Of a stretch of 36,837 nucleotides of DNA, positions 1 to 9,700 are shown in pieces. Each line of letters starts with the position of its first letter. Position 1 is the stretch's first letter. The notes below the pieces were generated by a model. It was not told where the DNA came from, made no database searches, and saw only the letters and a list, made by a program, of their open reading frames with translations. The translations under genes were made by a program, and so were the position numbers. The stretch comes from an uncultured Azohydromonas sp. GTDB lineage: Bacteria > Pseudomonadota > Gammaproteobacteria > Burkholderiales > Burkholderiaceae_C. The stretch spans positions 1 to 36,837 of the forward strand of contig NZ_CALAOH010000164.1 in assembly GCF_937926365.1 (NCBI RefSeq), read 5' to 3'.

Positions 1-510
1 CCGGCGGAGGGCGGCGCCGCTGCGGCACGCGGCGGCGGCCAGGCGCAGGCATTCGTGGCCGCGCACCAGGCGGCCGCGCGCGAGGCCGAGGCTGTCACCG
101 GCATCCCGGCGGCGTTCATGATCGCGCAGGCCGCGCACGAGACCGGCTGGGGCCGGCGCGACATCCGCATGGCCGACGGCAGTCCCTCGCACAACCTCTT
201 CGGCATCAAGGCCGGGCCGAACTGGAAGGGCCCGGTGGCCGAGGTGCTCACCACCGAGTACTTCAGCGGCCAGCCGCGCCAGGTCGTGCAGCGCTTCCGC
301 GCCTACGCCAGCCCGCAGGAGTCCTTCGCCGACTACGCCCGGCTGATCAAGAACAGCCCGCGCTACGCCGGCGTCGTGGCCAACGGCGGCAGCGCGCACG
401 GCTTCGCGCAGGGCCTGCAGCGCGCCGGCTACGCCACCGACCCGGCCTACGCCGAGAAGCTCGGCCGCGTCATCGACACCACCCTGCGGCTGCAGCGCAC
501 GCTGACCTGA
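1..510 (+). CDS. flgJ: FlgJ peptidoglycan hydrolase (C-terminal part, 5' truncated by window)
   Basis: The reading frame is open from base 1, so the GTG at 55 is only an internal in-frame codon and the real start lies upstream of the window. The visible ~169 residues are a glucosaminidase (GH73) domain: PAAFMIAQAAHETGWG carries the catalytic Glu, followed by NLFGIKAG and ending in the YATDPAYAEKLGRVI block typical of FlgJ. FlgJ is the periplasmic rod-cap protein that opens the peptidoglycan so that the flagellar rod can pass. Its place 39 bp before flgK is the normal order at the end of a flgB-L operon. Family is certain; the N-terminal rod-binding domain is not visible. Confidence 0.93.
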   Translation, partial: PAEGGAAAARGGGQAQAFVAAHQAAAREAEAVTGIPAAFMIAQAAHETGWGRRDIRMADGSPSHNLFGIKAGPNWKGPVAEVLTTEYFSGQPRQVVQRFRAYASPQESFADYARLIKNSPRYAGVVANGGSAHGFAQGLQRAGYATDPAYAEKLGRVIDTTLRLQRTLT

Positions 511-549
511 AGCCGCACCAGAAGAATCAACACCTACCGGAAGCTCGTC

Positions 550-2277
550 ATGGCCTTCTCCCTGTTGTCCGTGGGCGCGCGCGCGATGAGCGCCAACTAC
601 GCCGCGCTGCAGACCACCAGTAACAACATCGCCAACGCCAGCGTCGAGGGGTATTCGCGGCAGCAGGCCAACCTGCGCACCACGGCCGGGCAGCCCCTGG
701 GCTCGGGCTTCGTGGGCAGCGGCGTGACGGTGGGCAGCATCACGCGCGCGCACGACGCCTTCCTCACGCGCGAGGCGGCCACGGCGAATTCGCAGGCCTC
801 CTTCGACAGCACGCGCTTGGGGCTGCTGTCGCAGCTGGAAAGCGCCTTCGCCACCGGCGACTCGGGCGTGGGCGCGGCGGCGAGCAACTTCTTCTCTGCA
901 CTGTCGGACCTGGCCGGCGCCCCCGGCGACACGGCCGCTCGGCAGTCGGTGCTGTCGCGCGCGGGCGAGCTGGCGCAGCGCTTCTCCAGCGCGGGCCAGC
1001 ACCTGGAGTCGCTGCAGTCGGGCGTGGTGGCGGAGCTGCGCACCTCGGTGGACAGCATCAACGGCCTGACCGGCAACCTGGCGCAGCTCAACGACGAGAT
1101 CGTGCGCCAGCAGGCGCTGGGCCAGCCGTCCAGCGAACTGCTCGACCGCCGCGACCAGCTGGTGCACCAGCTCAGCGGCTTCCTGCAGGTCACCACCCTG
1201 GCCTCGGACGACGGTGCGCTGAGCGTGTTCGCCGCCGGCGGTCAGAGCCTGGTGCTGGGCGGGAAGGCGCAGAAGCTGGAGGTGGCAGGCGACAGGCTGG
1301 ACCCCTCGCGCGCCACGGTGGCGCTGCGCGAGGCCGATGGCAGCGTGCGCCGGCTCGACAGCGCACTGCTGGAGGGCGGCGGCTCGGTGGGGGCGCTGCT
1401 GCGCTTCCAGAACGACGACCTGGTGGCCGCGCGCAACGCGCTGGGCCAGATGGCCCTGGCGCTGGCCGCGCGCACCAACCAGCAACAGGCCCTTGGCCTG
1501 GACCTGGGCAACCCGCCCGCGGCGGGAGCGCCCATGTTCACCGACTTCGTCGCGCAGTCCCTCGACGGGAAGCTCAAGGCGTTGCCGGCCCAGGGCAACA
1601 CGCTCACCAACGTGGAAATCCACATCACGGACGCCTCGCTGCTGGAAGCCGAGGAGTACACGCTGGAGGCCCAGCCCGGCGGCACCTGGCTGATGACGCG
1701 CGGCAGCGACGGCGAGCAGTTCTCCAGCGCCGATGGCGGCGCCACCTTCAAGCGTGCCTCCGGCGATGACTTCCACCCCGGATTCACGCTGCAGCTGGGC
1801 GGCGCCCCCGCCCCGGGCGACCGCTTCCTGCTGCAGCCCGTGGGCCAGGCCGCCGCCCGGATCGAGCGCGTGCTGATCGACCCCAAGGGCGTGGCTGCGG
1901 CGGCGCCGGCCACGGCCACGACCCCGGGCACCAGCAACGGCAACGCCAAGGCGCTGGCGGCGCTGGCCAGCGAGGCCCTGGTGGGACGCAGCTGGAGCGC
2001 CTCGGGCACCAGCGGCGGCTCCACCTTCGTCAACGCCTATGCCAGCGCGCTGTCCGGCGTGGGCACGCGCGTGCAGTCGGCCCAGATGGCCAGCGACATC
2101 TCCTCCAGCGTGGCCACCGACGCGCTGGTGCGGCGCGATGCCCAGAGCGGCGTGGACCTCGACGAGGAGGGCGCGAAGCTGCTGGCCTTCCAGAAGAGCT
2201 ACCAGGCTGCGGCCAAGGTGCTGCAGGTGGCGCAGTCGGTCTTCGACACGCTGCTGGAAGCCACTTCCGGCCGCTGA
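550..2277 (+). CDS. flgK: Flagellar hook-associated protein 1 (HAP1)
   Basis: The 575-residue protein is the first of two junction proteins between hook and filament and is exported by the flagellar type III apparatus. The N-terminus (LLSVGARAMSANYAALQTTS, then NNIANASVEGYSRQ) is the conserved rod/hook/HAP helix with the ANxxxxGYSRQ motif. The C-terminus (GVDLDEEGAKLLAFQKSYQA, then AAKVLQVAQSVFDTLL) is the matching amphipathic D0 helix. The middle is the variable D2/D3 part, rich in Ala, Gly and Ser. Length is ordinary for FlgK. It lies between flgJ and flgL in the same orientation, so co-transcription is likely. ATG start; no strong ribosome binding site is visible just upstream. Confidence 0.97.
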   Translation: MAFSLLSVGARAMSANYAALQTTSNNIANASVEGYSRQQANLRTTAGQPLGSGFVGSGVTVGSITRAHDAFLTREAATANSQASFDSTRLGLLSQLESAFATGDSGVGAAASNFFSALSDLAGAPGDTAARQSVLSRAGELAQRFSSAGQHLESLQSGVVAELRTSVDSINGLTGNLAQLNDEIVRQQALGQPSSELLDRRDQLVHQLSGFLQVTTLASDDGALSVFAAGGQSLVLGGKAQKLEVAGDRLDPSRATVALREADGSVRRLDSALLEGGGSVGALLRFQNDDLVAARNALGQMALALAARTNQQQALGLDLGNPPAAGAPMFTDFVAQSLDGKLKALPAQGNTLTNVEIHITDASLLEAEEYTLEAQPGGTWLMTRGSDGEQFSSADGGATFKRASGDDFHPGFTLQLGGAPAPGDRFLLQPVGQAAARIERVLIDPKGVAAAAPATATTPGTSNGNAKALAALASEALVGRSWSASGTSGGSTFVNAYASALSGVGTRVQSAQMASDISSSVATDALVRRDAQSGVDLDEEGAKLLAFQKSYQAAAKVLQVAQSVFDTLLEATSGR

Positions 2278-2356
2278 TGTGCCGCCCGCCCAGCATGACG
2301 ATCCCGACTGAACAAAACCTACCGCACCACGGCCCGCGTGCCGCCAGGAGCCGCCC

Positions 2357-3577
2357 ATGAGGATTACCACCGCTGCCGCCTTCCAGAAGAGCGTCTCCAA
2401 CCTGCAGGAGCGGCAACAAAAGCTGCACGAGACGCAGGAGCACATCGGCGCCCAGAAGCGCGTGCTGCGCGCCAGCGATGATCCGGTCGCGGCGGCGCGC
2501 GCGGAGCGGGCGCGTGGACAGATCGCCAGCAGCGAGGCGCAGCAGCGCTCGCTGCAGGCCAGCCGCAACGCCATGACGCAGGCGGAATCGACACTGGGCA
2601 ACGCCGGCGAGCTGCTGACAGATGCCTACACGGCATTGATGAGCGCGGGCAACGGCGCCTTCGACGACGCCAACCGTGCCACGGTGGCGCAGACGCTGCA
2701 GAACCTGCGCGACCAACTGCTGGTGCTAGCCAACCGCGAGGACGGCTCGGGCAACTACATCTTCGGCGGCCAGGGTGCGAGCACACCGCCGTTCATGATG
2801 GACGGCGCGGGCAAGGTCTCCTTCAAGGGCGACCGCGGGGAGCAGGCCACCGCGGGCGCCGAGGCGCTGCCGCTGACGCTGGACGGTGCCGCGGCCTGGG
2901 TCAACGCGGCCGACGGCAACGGCTTCTTCAAGACCACCAACACCAACAGCACCACGGCGTACTCGGACGGCGGCCGCGTCACCGACCCGAAGACGTTCTT
3001 CGACCAAACCTCGCCGCCGCCGAACTACAAGGTGCAGTTCAGCACCGCCAGCGGCGCGCTGACCTATACCGTGTTCAAGGACACCCTGCCGATGCCCGAT
3101 GCGACGGACAAGCCGTGGGCCGGCGGCAGCACGGCCAAGGCGGTGGAGTTCGACGGCATGAGCTTCTCCATCGGCGGGCTGCCCGCGGACGGCGACGTGT
3201 TCGAAGTGCGGCTGTCGCAGCCTCAGCACAACGTGTTCGAGACGCTGGACAAGGCCATCCAGGAGCTGCGCACGCCGGGGCGCACCAGCGCGCAGCTGTC
3301 GCAGACGATTCAGGACGGACTGGCCGGCATCAGCCGCTCATCCGACGTGCTGAGCGCGCTGCGCAGCCGCGTGGGCGAGGCGCTGGTGCACATCGACCAG
3401 GTCGAGGTGCGCAACGACGCGGCCAAGTACCAGGCACAGGTGGTGCGCAGCGAGGCCGAGGACCTGGACCCGGTGGCGGCGCTGGCGGAGCTGCAGCTGC
3501 AGAGCACCAACTACGACATCGCGCTCAAGACCTACTCGATGGTGCAGAAGCTCTCGATCTTCAACCACATCGGCTGA
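2357..3577 (+). CDS. flgL: Flagellar hook-associated protein 3 (HAP3)
   Basis: The 406-residue protein is the second hook-filament junction protein and a flagellin homologue. The N-terminus MRITTAAAFQKSVSNLQERQ with the RASDDPVAAARAERAR block is the flagellin/FlgL D0-D1 helix pair. The C-terminus (ELQLQSTNYDIALKTYSMVQ, then KLSIFNHIG) is the paired D0 helix. Start chosen at the ATG preceded by CAGGAG. It follows flgK by 79 bp and closes the classical flagellar gene order. The central 150-280 region is the variable domain, as usual. Confidence 0.97.
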   Translation: MRITTAAAFQKSVSNLQERQQKLHETQEHIGAQKRVLRASDDPVAAARAERARGQIASSEAQQRSLQASRNAMTQAESTLGNAGELLTDAYTALMSAGNGAFDDANRATVAQTLQNLRDQLLVLANREDGSGNYIFGGQGASTPPFMMDGAGKVSFKGDRGEQATAGAEALPLTLDGAAAWVNAADGNGFFKTTNTNSTTAYSDGGRVTDPKTFFDQTSPPPNYKVQFSTASGALTYTVFKDTLPMPDATDKPWAGGSTAKAVEFDGMSFSIGGLPADGDVFEVRLSQPQHNVFETLDKAIQELRTPGRTSAQLSQTIQDGLAGISRSSDVLSALRSRVGEALVHIDQVEVRNDAAKYQAQVVRSEAEDLDPVAALAELQLQSTNYDIALKTYSMVQKLSIFNHIG

Positions 3578-3671
3578 CGCGGCCGGCACCAGGAGGCGCC
3601 GGGCAAAGGCCGACTCGCTTTAATGCCGGCCAGGCGGCGGCGTTGCCTGCTCCCCCGTTTCGCGGGGCAGA

Positions 3672-4097
3672 ATGCAGGCAACGTCCAAGCAAGCGTCCGA
3701 CATGACCGACCAAGACCCCTCGCAGGCCCTGCTGGCCGCGCTGAGCCCGCCGCTGGATGCCGAGGCCCTGCAGCGGCTCAACGAGCTCGATCCCGGCGGC
3801 CGCCACGGCCTGTTGCCCAAGGTGCTGCGCACCTTCGATGGCTCCACGCGCCGGCTGCTGGAGCAGCTCGTGACCGCGCGCACGGCTGGAGACCTGGAAG
3901 CGCAGCGCATGGTGGCGCACACGCTCAAGTCGTCCTCGATGAGCGTGGGCGCCCTGCGGCTATCGCAGCTGTGCGCCGATGCCGAGCAGCGGCTGCGCGA
4001 GCAGCGCAGCGACGGCCTGCAGCCGCTGCTCGACGACCTCGAAACCGAATGCCGGCAGCTGCTGTCCACGCTGCAGCCGCTGTTGCCCGCGGCCTGA
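3672..4097 (+). CDS. HPt-domain histidine phosphotransfer protein
   Basis: A 141-residue, almost all-helical protein with the HPt signature QRMVAHTLKSSSMSVGA; His83 of this start is the predicted phospho-accepting histidine. HPt proteins shuttle phosphoryl groups between hybrid kinases and response regulators. No kinase domain is present. The next gene, 4 bp downstream, encodes a REC-GGDEF-EAL protein, so the pair is probably a phosphorelay step feeding cyclic-di-GMP turnover. The start is uncertain: ATG 3672 lies in a small GC hairpin, and the in-frame ATG at 3702 (MTDQDPSQ) would give 131 residues. Position right after flgL suggests, but does not prove, a role in motility control. Confidence 0.85.
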   Translation: MQATSKQASDMTDQDPSQALLAALSPPLDAEALQRLNELDPGGRHGLLPKVLRTFDGSTRRLLEQLVTARTAGDLEAQRMVAHTLKSSSMSVGALRLSQLCADAEQRLREQRSDGLQPLLDDLETECRQLLSTLQPLLPAA

Positions 4098-4101
4098 GCC
4101 G

Positions 4102-6339
4102 ATGAATCTGCCCCTGCCGCTGGGCGCGGACGATGGTCCCGAGCAGCCCAAGGTGCTGCTGGTGGACGACGACAAGGTGCAGCTCATGCTCACGGGCGCG
4201 GCACTGCGCCAGCGCGGCTTTGCCGTCACGGAGGCCGACGGCGGCGCGCAGGCGCTGCAGCTGCTGGCCGAGGCCGCCTTCGACATCGTGGTGCTGGACG
4301 CGCTGATGCCCGAGGTCGATGGCTTCGAGACCTGCCGCCGGTTGCGTGCCACCCCGGGCTTCGAGCACATGCCCGTGCTCATGCTCACCGGGCTCAACGA
4401 CGACGCCTCCATCGCCCGCGCCTACCAGGCCGGCGCCACCGATTTCTACGTCAAGAGCTCGCAGTGGAGCCTGCTGGCCGGGCGGCTGCAGTACCTGCTG
4501 CGCAGCGCGCGCACGCGGCGCGAGCTCGAACGCAGCCAGGCGCGGCTGGCGCGCGCGCAGGACATCGCGCGCATGGGCAGCTTCGACTGGCGCCACCCGG
4601 TGGACGGCCATCCTGGCGTGCTGCTGCTGTCGCCCGAGGGGCTGCGCGTGTTCGGCTACGCCGCCGGCGACCGCCCGGGCCTGTACCAGCTGCTGCGCCT
4701 GGCCGAGCGCGCCGACCGCGCCGGGCTGCTGCAGCTGCTGCGCGACGCGCTCGCGCACGGCGCGGTGCTGGCCACCGACGTGCCGGTGACGCTGCCCGAT
4801 GGGCGCCACCGCGTGCTGCACATCGAGGCCGAGCCCGAGTTCAACGAGCACGCGGTGCAGACCGGCTACACCGGCATCGTGCAGGACGTGACGGACCGGC
4901 GGCAGGCCGAGGACAAGATCCGCCACCTCGCCAACTTCGACGCGCTCACCGGGCTGCCCAACCGGCGCCAGCTGCTGTGGCGCGCCGACCGGGCCATCGA
5001 GCATGGCCGCCGCCTGGGCCATGCGGCGGCGCTGCTGCTGATCGACCTGGACCGTTTCAAGATCATCAACGACACCCTGGGCCACTCCGCCGGCGACGAG
5101 CTGCTGGTGGAGGTGGGCCGGCGGCTCAAGGCCTGCGTGCGCCACTGCGACGCGGTGCAGGAGGGCACGCTGGAGGCGGTGGGCTCACGCTCGCACCGCC
5201 TGCTGGAGGCCGTGGGGCGGCTCGGTGGCGACGAGTTCATCGCGCTGCTGCCGGAGGTGCTGGACGAGACCGACGCGCAGCGCGTGGCCGACCGCATCCT
5301 GGAGGTGATGCGCGAGCCCATCTTCGTGGGCGGCCAGGAGTGCTTCGTCACCGCCAGCGTCGGCATCGCGCTGTACCCGCGCGACGGCGCCACGGTGGCC
5401 GACCTGATGCGCAACTCCGACGTGGCCATGTACGCGGTCAAGGCGCAGGGGCGCAACGCGGCGTCGAGCTACAGCCCGATGCTGGCCGGGCGCGGGCGCG
5501 AGAAGCTGGAGCTGGAGAGCGCGCTGCACAAGGCCATCGAGCGCGACGAGCTGGTGATGTACTACCAGCCCAAGGTGGACGTGCGCAGCGCGCAGATGGT
5601 GGGTGTGGAAGCGCTCATGCGCTGGCAGCGCGGACGCACGCTGGTGTCGCCGGCGGAGTTCATCCCGCTGGCGGAGGAGACGGGGCTGATCGTGCCGATG
5701 TCGGAATGGGCGCTGCACGAGGCGGCGCGCCAGGCCAAGCGCTGGGAGCTGAACTTCGGCTTCACCGACGCCATCGCCGTGAACCTGCCCAACCGGCTCT
5801 TCGAGCGCTCGGACCTGGTGCAGCACATCGAGCGCGCGGTGGGCGAGTACGGCGTCAAGACCGAGGCCATCCAGCTGGAGATCACCGAGACGGGGCTGAT
5901 GAAGGACCTGCAGGAGGTCATTCCCTCGCTGCACCGGCTCAACGAGATCGGGGTGCAGATCGCCATCGACGATTTCGGCACCGGCTATTCCTCGCTGGCG
6001 TACCTGACGACGTTGCCGATCTCGGAGCTCAAGATCGATCGCAGCTTCATCCGCGACCTGGGCATCACGCCGCAGAGCTCGGCGGTGGTGACGGCCATCA
6101 TCGCGTTGGCGCGCACGCTCAAGCTGCGCGTGGTGGCCGAGGGCGTGGAGACGCTGCGCCAGATGGAAGTGCTCAACCGCCTGGGCTGCAGCATCATGCA
6201 GGGCTACCTGTTCAGCCGCCCGTGCCTGGCCGGCGAACTGGAGCGCTGGCTGCAGCACACGGTGCTCACCGGCAAGGCGGCGTGGATGGGCGTGCTGGGC
6301 GCCAACGACGAGGGCCCGCCGCAGGCCGCGGCCAGCTGA
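4102..6339 (+). CDS. REC-PAS-GGDEF-EAL response regulator (cyclic-di-GMP turnover)
   Basis: A 745-residue protein predicted to make and/or break cyclic-di-GMP under phosphorelay control. REC domain ~17-132: acidic VDDD at 21-24, phosphoacceptor D66 in VVLDALMP, K118. PAS-like region ~150-265 ends in a PAC-like TGYTGIVQDVTDRRQAED. GGDEF domain ~275-455 has an intact GGDEF at 375-379. EAL domain ~475-735 has EALMRW at 503, EITETGLM, IDDFGTGYSSL, LKIDRSFI and VAEGVET, so both catalytic sets look complete. Oddity: about 20 residues (AVQEGTLEAVGSRSHRLLE) separate RHCD (347-350) from the GGDEF, so an RxxD inhibitory site is not at its usual place. The start is the ATG 4 bp after the HPt gene; an upstream frame extension runs inside that gene and was rejected. 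Confidence 0.94.
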   Translation: MNLPLPLGADDGPEQPKVLLVDDDKVQLMLTGAALRQRGFAVTEADGGAQALQLLAEAAFDIVVLDALMPEVDGFETCRRLRATPGFEHMPVLMLTGLNDDASIARAYQAGATDFYVKSSQWSLLAGRLQYLLRSARTRRELERSQARLARAQDIARMGSFDWRHPVDGHPGVLLLSPEGLRVFGYAAGDRPGLYQLLRLAERADRAGLLQLLRDALAHGAVLATDVPVTLPDGRHRVLHIEAEPEFNEHAVQTGYTGIVQDVTDRRQAEDKIRHLANFDALTGLPNRRQLLWRADRAIEHGRRLGHAAALLLIDLDRFKIINDTLGHSAGDELLVEVGRRLKACVRHCDAVQEGTLEAVGSRSHRLLEAVGRLGGDEFIALLPEVLDETDAQRVADRILEVMREPIFVGGQECFVTASVGIALYPRDGATVADLMRNSDVAMYAVKAQGRNAASSYSPMLAGRGREKLELESALHKAIERDELVMYYQPKVDVRSAQMVGVEALMRWQRGRTLVSPAEFIPLAEETGLIVPMSEWALHEAARQAKRWELNFGFTDAIAVNLPNRLFERSDLVQHIERAVGEYGVKTEAIQLEITETGLMKDLQEVIPSLHRLNEIGVQIAIDDFGTGYSSLAYLTTLPISELKIDRSFIRDLGITPQSSAVVTAIIALARTLKLRVVAEGVETLRQMEVLNRLGCSIMQGYLFSRPCLAGELERWLQHTVLTGKAAWMGVLGANDEGPPQAAAS

Positions 6340-6375
6340 GCCGCACCGGGCCGCCGCGGCGGCCCCCAGCCGGGC

Positions 6376-6404
6376 AGCGGAGCCGGGATCAACCCGGCTC
6401 CGCT
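6376..6404. terminator. Perfect 12-bp hairpin between convergent genes
   Basis: AGCGGAGCCGGG and CCCGGCTCCGCT form a perfect 12-bp stem around ATCAA. It sits 36 bp after the stop of the GGDEF-EAL gene and 7 bp beyond the stop of the small membrane protein on the other strand. There is no T-run on either side, so it is a plausible bidirectional but not textbook intrinsic terminator. Confidence 0.6.
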
Positions 6405-6411
6405 CGGCGCT

Positions 6412-6570
6412 TCAACCGGCCAGCTGCCACAGCAGCCGCGCCAGCGGCATCAACAGCACGGCCAGGTAGAGCCACATCACGAAGGTGACGGCAGGGTCGT
6501 CATGAGCGCGGACGCGGCGCCGTACTGCGGTCTGCGTGGTCGGGGGCAGGTGCGGGTGTGGGTGCTTCAT
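6412..6570 (-). CDS. Small single-pass membrane protein (hypothetical)
   Basis: A 52-residue reading frame starting MKHPHPHLPPTTQTAVRRRV. The N-terminal half is basic and His/Pro-rich; the C-terminal half (TFVMWLYLAVLLMPLARLLW) is one hydrophobic segment of about 20 residues. The positive-inside rule would put the N-terminus in the cytoplasm. Support for a real gene: GGAAGGA lies about 8 nt before the ATG, the frame has transmembrane character, and a hairpin follows the stop. It is divergent from the SNF2 helicase gene, with ~200 bp between their starts. No family recognised. Confidence 0.55.
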   Translation of the reverse strand: MKHPHPHLPPTTQTAVRRRVRAHDDPAVTFVMWLYLAVLLMPLARLLWQLAG

Positions 6571-6771
6571 GGTCCGGTCCTTCCCGACGCCGGTTGCGTC
6601 CGGCATCGAGCCCAATGTGGCATGTAAATCGTTGTAAGGGAAGGGCGTTGACACCGTGCCGCCATGGTTGCGCCGCTTCGGCACGTTGCGTCGCACGAAG
6701 GCGTGAAACATGCACGGCCGAGGCCGGGGGCAAAAGAACGGACAAGGAGAATCGATGAGGGAGCATCTTTC

Positions 6772-9700
6772 ATGAGCCGCGTGTCGTACGGCCACACCTG
6801 GTGGGGCGCGCAGTGGCTGCAGGCGCTGGCGCAGATCGACTTCGACAACCGCCTGCCGCGCGGTCGCACCTATGCCAACCGCGGTGCGGTGCGAGACCTG
6901 GAGGTGCACGAGGGCCACATCCGGGCCCACGTGCAGGGCTCGCGCCCGAAGCCCTACGTGGTGGACATCCACGTGCCGCAAGTCGGCGCCGCCGATGCCG
7001 CCCGGTTGGCCGAGCGGCTGGCGGGCGATCCGGGCCTGATCGCGCGGCTGCTCAACCGCGAGCTGGACCCTGAAGTACTGAAGGAGGCCAAGGCGCTGGG
7101 CATCCAGGTGTTTCCGCAGCGCTGGAAGGACTTGCGGATGCAGTGCTCCTGCCCGGACTGGGCCGTGCCCTGCAAACACCTGGCGGCGGCGATCTACCTG
7201 CTCAGCCGCGAGATCGATGCCGACCCCTATCTGGTATTCAAGCTGCGCGGCATCGACCTGCAGACGCTGCTGGGCCGGCAGGGCGTGGCGGTCGATGCCG
7301 AGGCCGAGCGCGCGCTGCCCGACGGCGCGCTGGCGCTGTTCGAGGACGATCCCGAATCGGCGTCACCCGAGCCGACCCACGACCCGCAGGCGCTGGAGCG
7401 CATCGACTTCACAGCCGTGCCCGAGCTGTGCGAGCCGCTGTGGCGGCTGCTGCCGGCGCAGCCGGTGTTCCACCGCGGAGGGGACTTCCGCGAGCTGGCG
7501 CACATGACGGTTGCGCGCATCGCGCGCGCGGCGCAGCGCCAGCTCGATGCGCCCGCCCTGGCCGCGGATACCGGCGGCGAGGCGGTGCCCCTGCCCGAAG
7601 GGGCGCTGCGCCTGAGGGCGGACGCCCAGGCCGGGCTGGAAGTTGCGGGCGCGACGCTGGACGGCCGGGCGCTGGACACGCTGCCGGGGCTGCTGGCGGC
7701 GCTGGCGGCCGTGCGCTCCGAAGACCTGCCGGATCTGGGGCCGGACTTCGCCGCCGTGCACACGCTGAACCTGCTGGCGCTGCACCTGCTGGCCCGTGGC
7801 GCCGTGGTGCCGCAGGTCTACACCGTGGATGCCCGGACGCTGGGCCTGCGCTGGTGCGCGGCGGAGCTGGATGCGACCGTGCGCGGCCTGGTGGCGCAGG
7901 CCGCGTCGGCCTTGCCGCCGGGGCTGGTGCAGCGCCGGCTGAACCGGCGCTGGGTGCCGCTGGCCGCGCGGGCGCAGGCGCGCGTGCTGCTGTGCGCGCT
8001 GGTCGACCTGTACCTGCGCCTGCTGGCCGCGGACCTGGGCCCGCCCGCGAAGGTGGGCGACGGCAAGGCGTGGAGCCTGTTCTTCGGCCCGGGCCAGGTG
8101 CGCGTCGACGGCCCGGGCGAGGGCGCGCTGGCCGGCAGTGTCCATGCCTGGCTCGCGCGGCTGCACCTGGCGCGCCGGCGCCACGTGCCGGTGCTGCGGC
8201 TGGACGAGGCCGCGCGCGGCGATGGGTTCAGCCTGTCGCTGGCCGTGGCCGACGAGCACTCGACGCTGGAGGCGCCGGTGCCGCTGGCCCAGGTGATCGC
8301 GCAGCCCGCGTTCCCGCAGCGCATGGGCGTGCTCAGGACGGTGGCGATGCTGGCCGAGTTCCATCCGCCGTTGCACGACTACGTGCGCAAGGGCGCCCGG
8401 CGGGCCCTGCCGGTGAGCACCGAGGAGCTGCCGGCGCTGCTGTCGGTCACGCTGCCGGCGCTGCGCCTGATGGGCATCCGCACCTTGATGCCGCGAGCGC
8501 TGGAGCGGCTGCTGCGGCCCCGGCTGTCGATGCAGGTCAAGGCCGCCGCCGGTGCCGGCGCCGGATCGGGCCTGCTGAACATGGACTCGCTGCTGTCCTT
8601 CGAGTGGAAGGTGGCCATCGGCGACGAGCTCGTCAGCGCCGCCGAGTTCGAGCGCCTGCTCGGCAAGGCCGGCGGCGTGGTGAAGTTCCGCGGCCAGTAC
8701 GTGCTGCTCGACGCGGCCGAGCTCGCGTCGTTGCGGGCGCGCCTGGCCCAGCCCCGGCAGAGCGACGGCGCCACGCTGCTGCGTGCCGCGCTGGCCGGCG
8801 AGATCGACGGTGCCCCGGTCGGGCTGAACCCGGCCGCGGCCCGGCTCGTCGAGCGGCTCAGGCGCGAGGACGAGGTCCCGCTGCCCGCGGGGCTGCAGGC
8901 CACGCTGCGGCCTTACCAGCAGCGCGGCTACGCCTGGCTGTGGCGCAACGTCCGGCTGGGCCTGGGCAGCGTGATCGCCGACGACATGGGTTTAGGCAAG
9001 ACGCTGCAGGTGCTGGCGTTGCTGCTACGGCTCAAGCAGGACGGCGCGCTGCGGGAAGGCCGGGCGCTGGTGATCGTGCCCACCAGCCTGTTGACCAACT
9101 GGCAGAAGGAGGCGGCGCGCTTCACGCCGGACCTGAGCGTGGCCGTTTTCCACGGCGCCAAGCGCGAGCTGGCGCGGGAGCGGCCCGACGTGCTGCTGAC
9201 GACCTACGGCGTGGCGCGCAGCGAGGCGGCGGCGCTCAAGGCGCTGTCCTGGCGCATCGTGGTGATCGACGAGGCGCAGAACATCAAGAACCCCGGCGCC
9301 GCGCAGTCCAAGGCCGTCAGGGCCATCCCGGCGCAGAGCCACGTGGCCATGAGCGGCACGCCGGTGGAGAACCGGCTGCTGGAGTACTGGTCGATCATGG
9401 ACTTCGCCCAGCGTGGCTACCTGGGCGGGCCCACGCATTTCGCGCGCGAGTACGCCACGCCGATCCAGACCCATCGCGACGCCGCGGCGGCCGAGCGGCT
9501 GCGCCGGGTGATGGCGCCGTTCCTGCTGCGCCGGCTCAAGTCCGACAAGTCCATCATCAGTGACCTGCCCGACAAGGTGGAGCAGGACCAGTTCTGCACG
9601 CTGTCCAAGGCGCAGGCCGCGCTGTACGAGAGCGTGGTGCGCGAGGGGATGGCGGCCATTGCCGGGCAGTCCGACACCTTCGAGCGCCAGGGCCTGGTGC

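Noticed and set aside
3644..3679. Hairpin around TTTCG after flgL as a terminator
   Set aside because: Short GC stem without T tail that overlaps the first possible start of the HPt gene; not convincing.
4464..6488. 674-residue frame overlapping the GGDEF-EAL gene
   Set aside because: Out-of-frame shadow with long Arg/Ala/Gly runs; the GGDEF-EAL frame carries all motifs.
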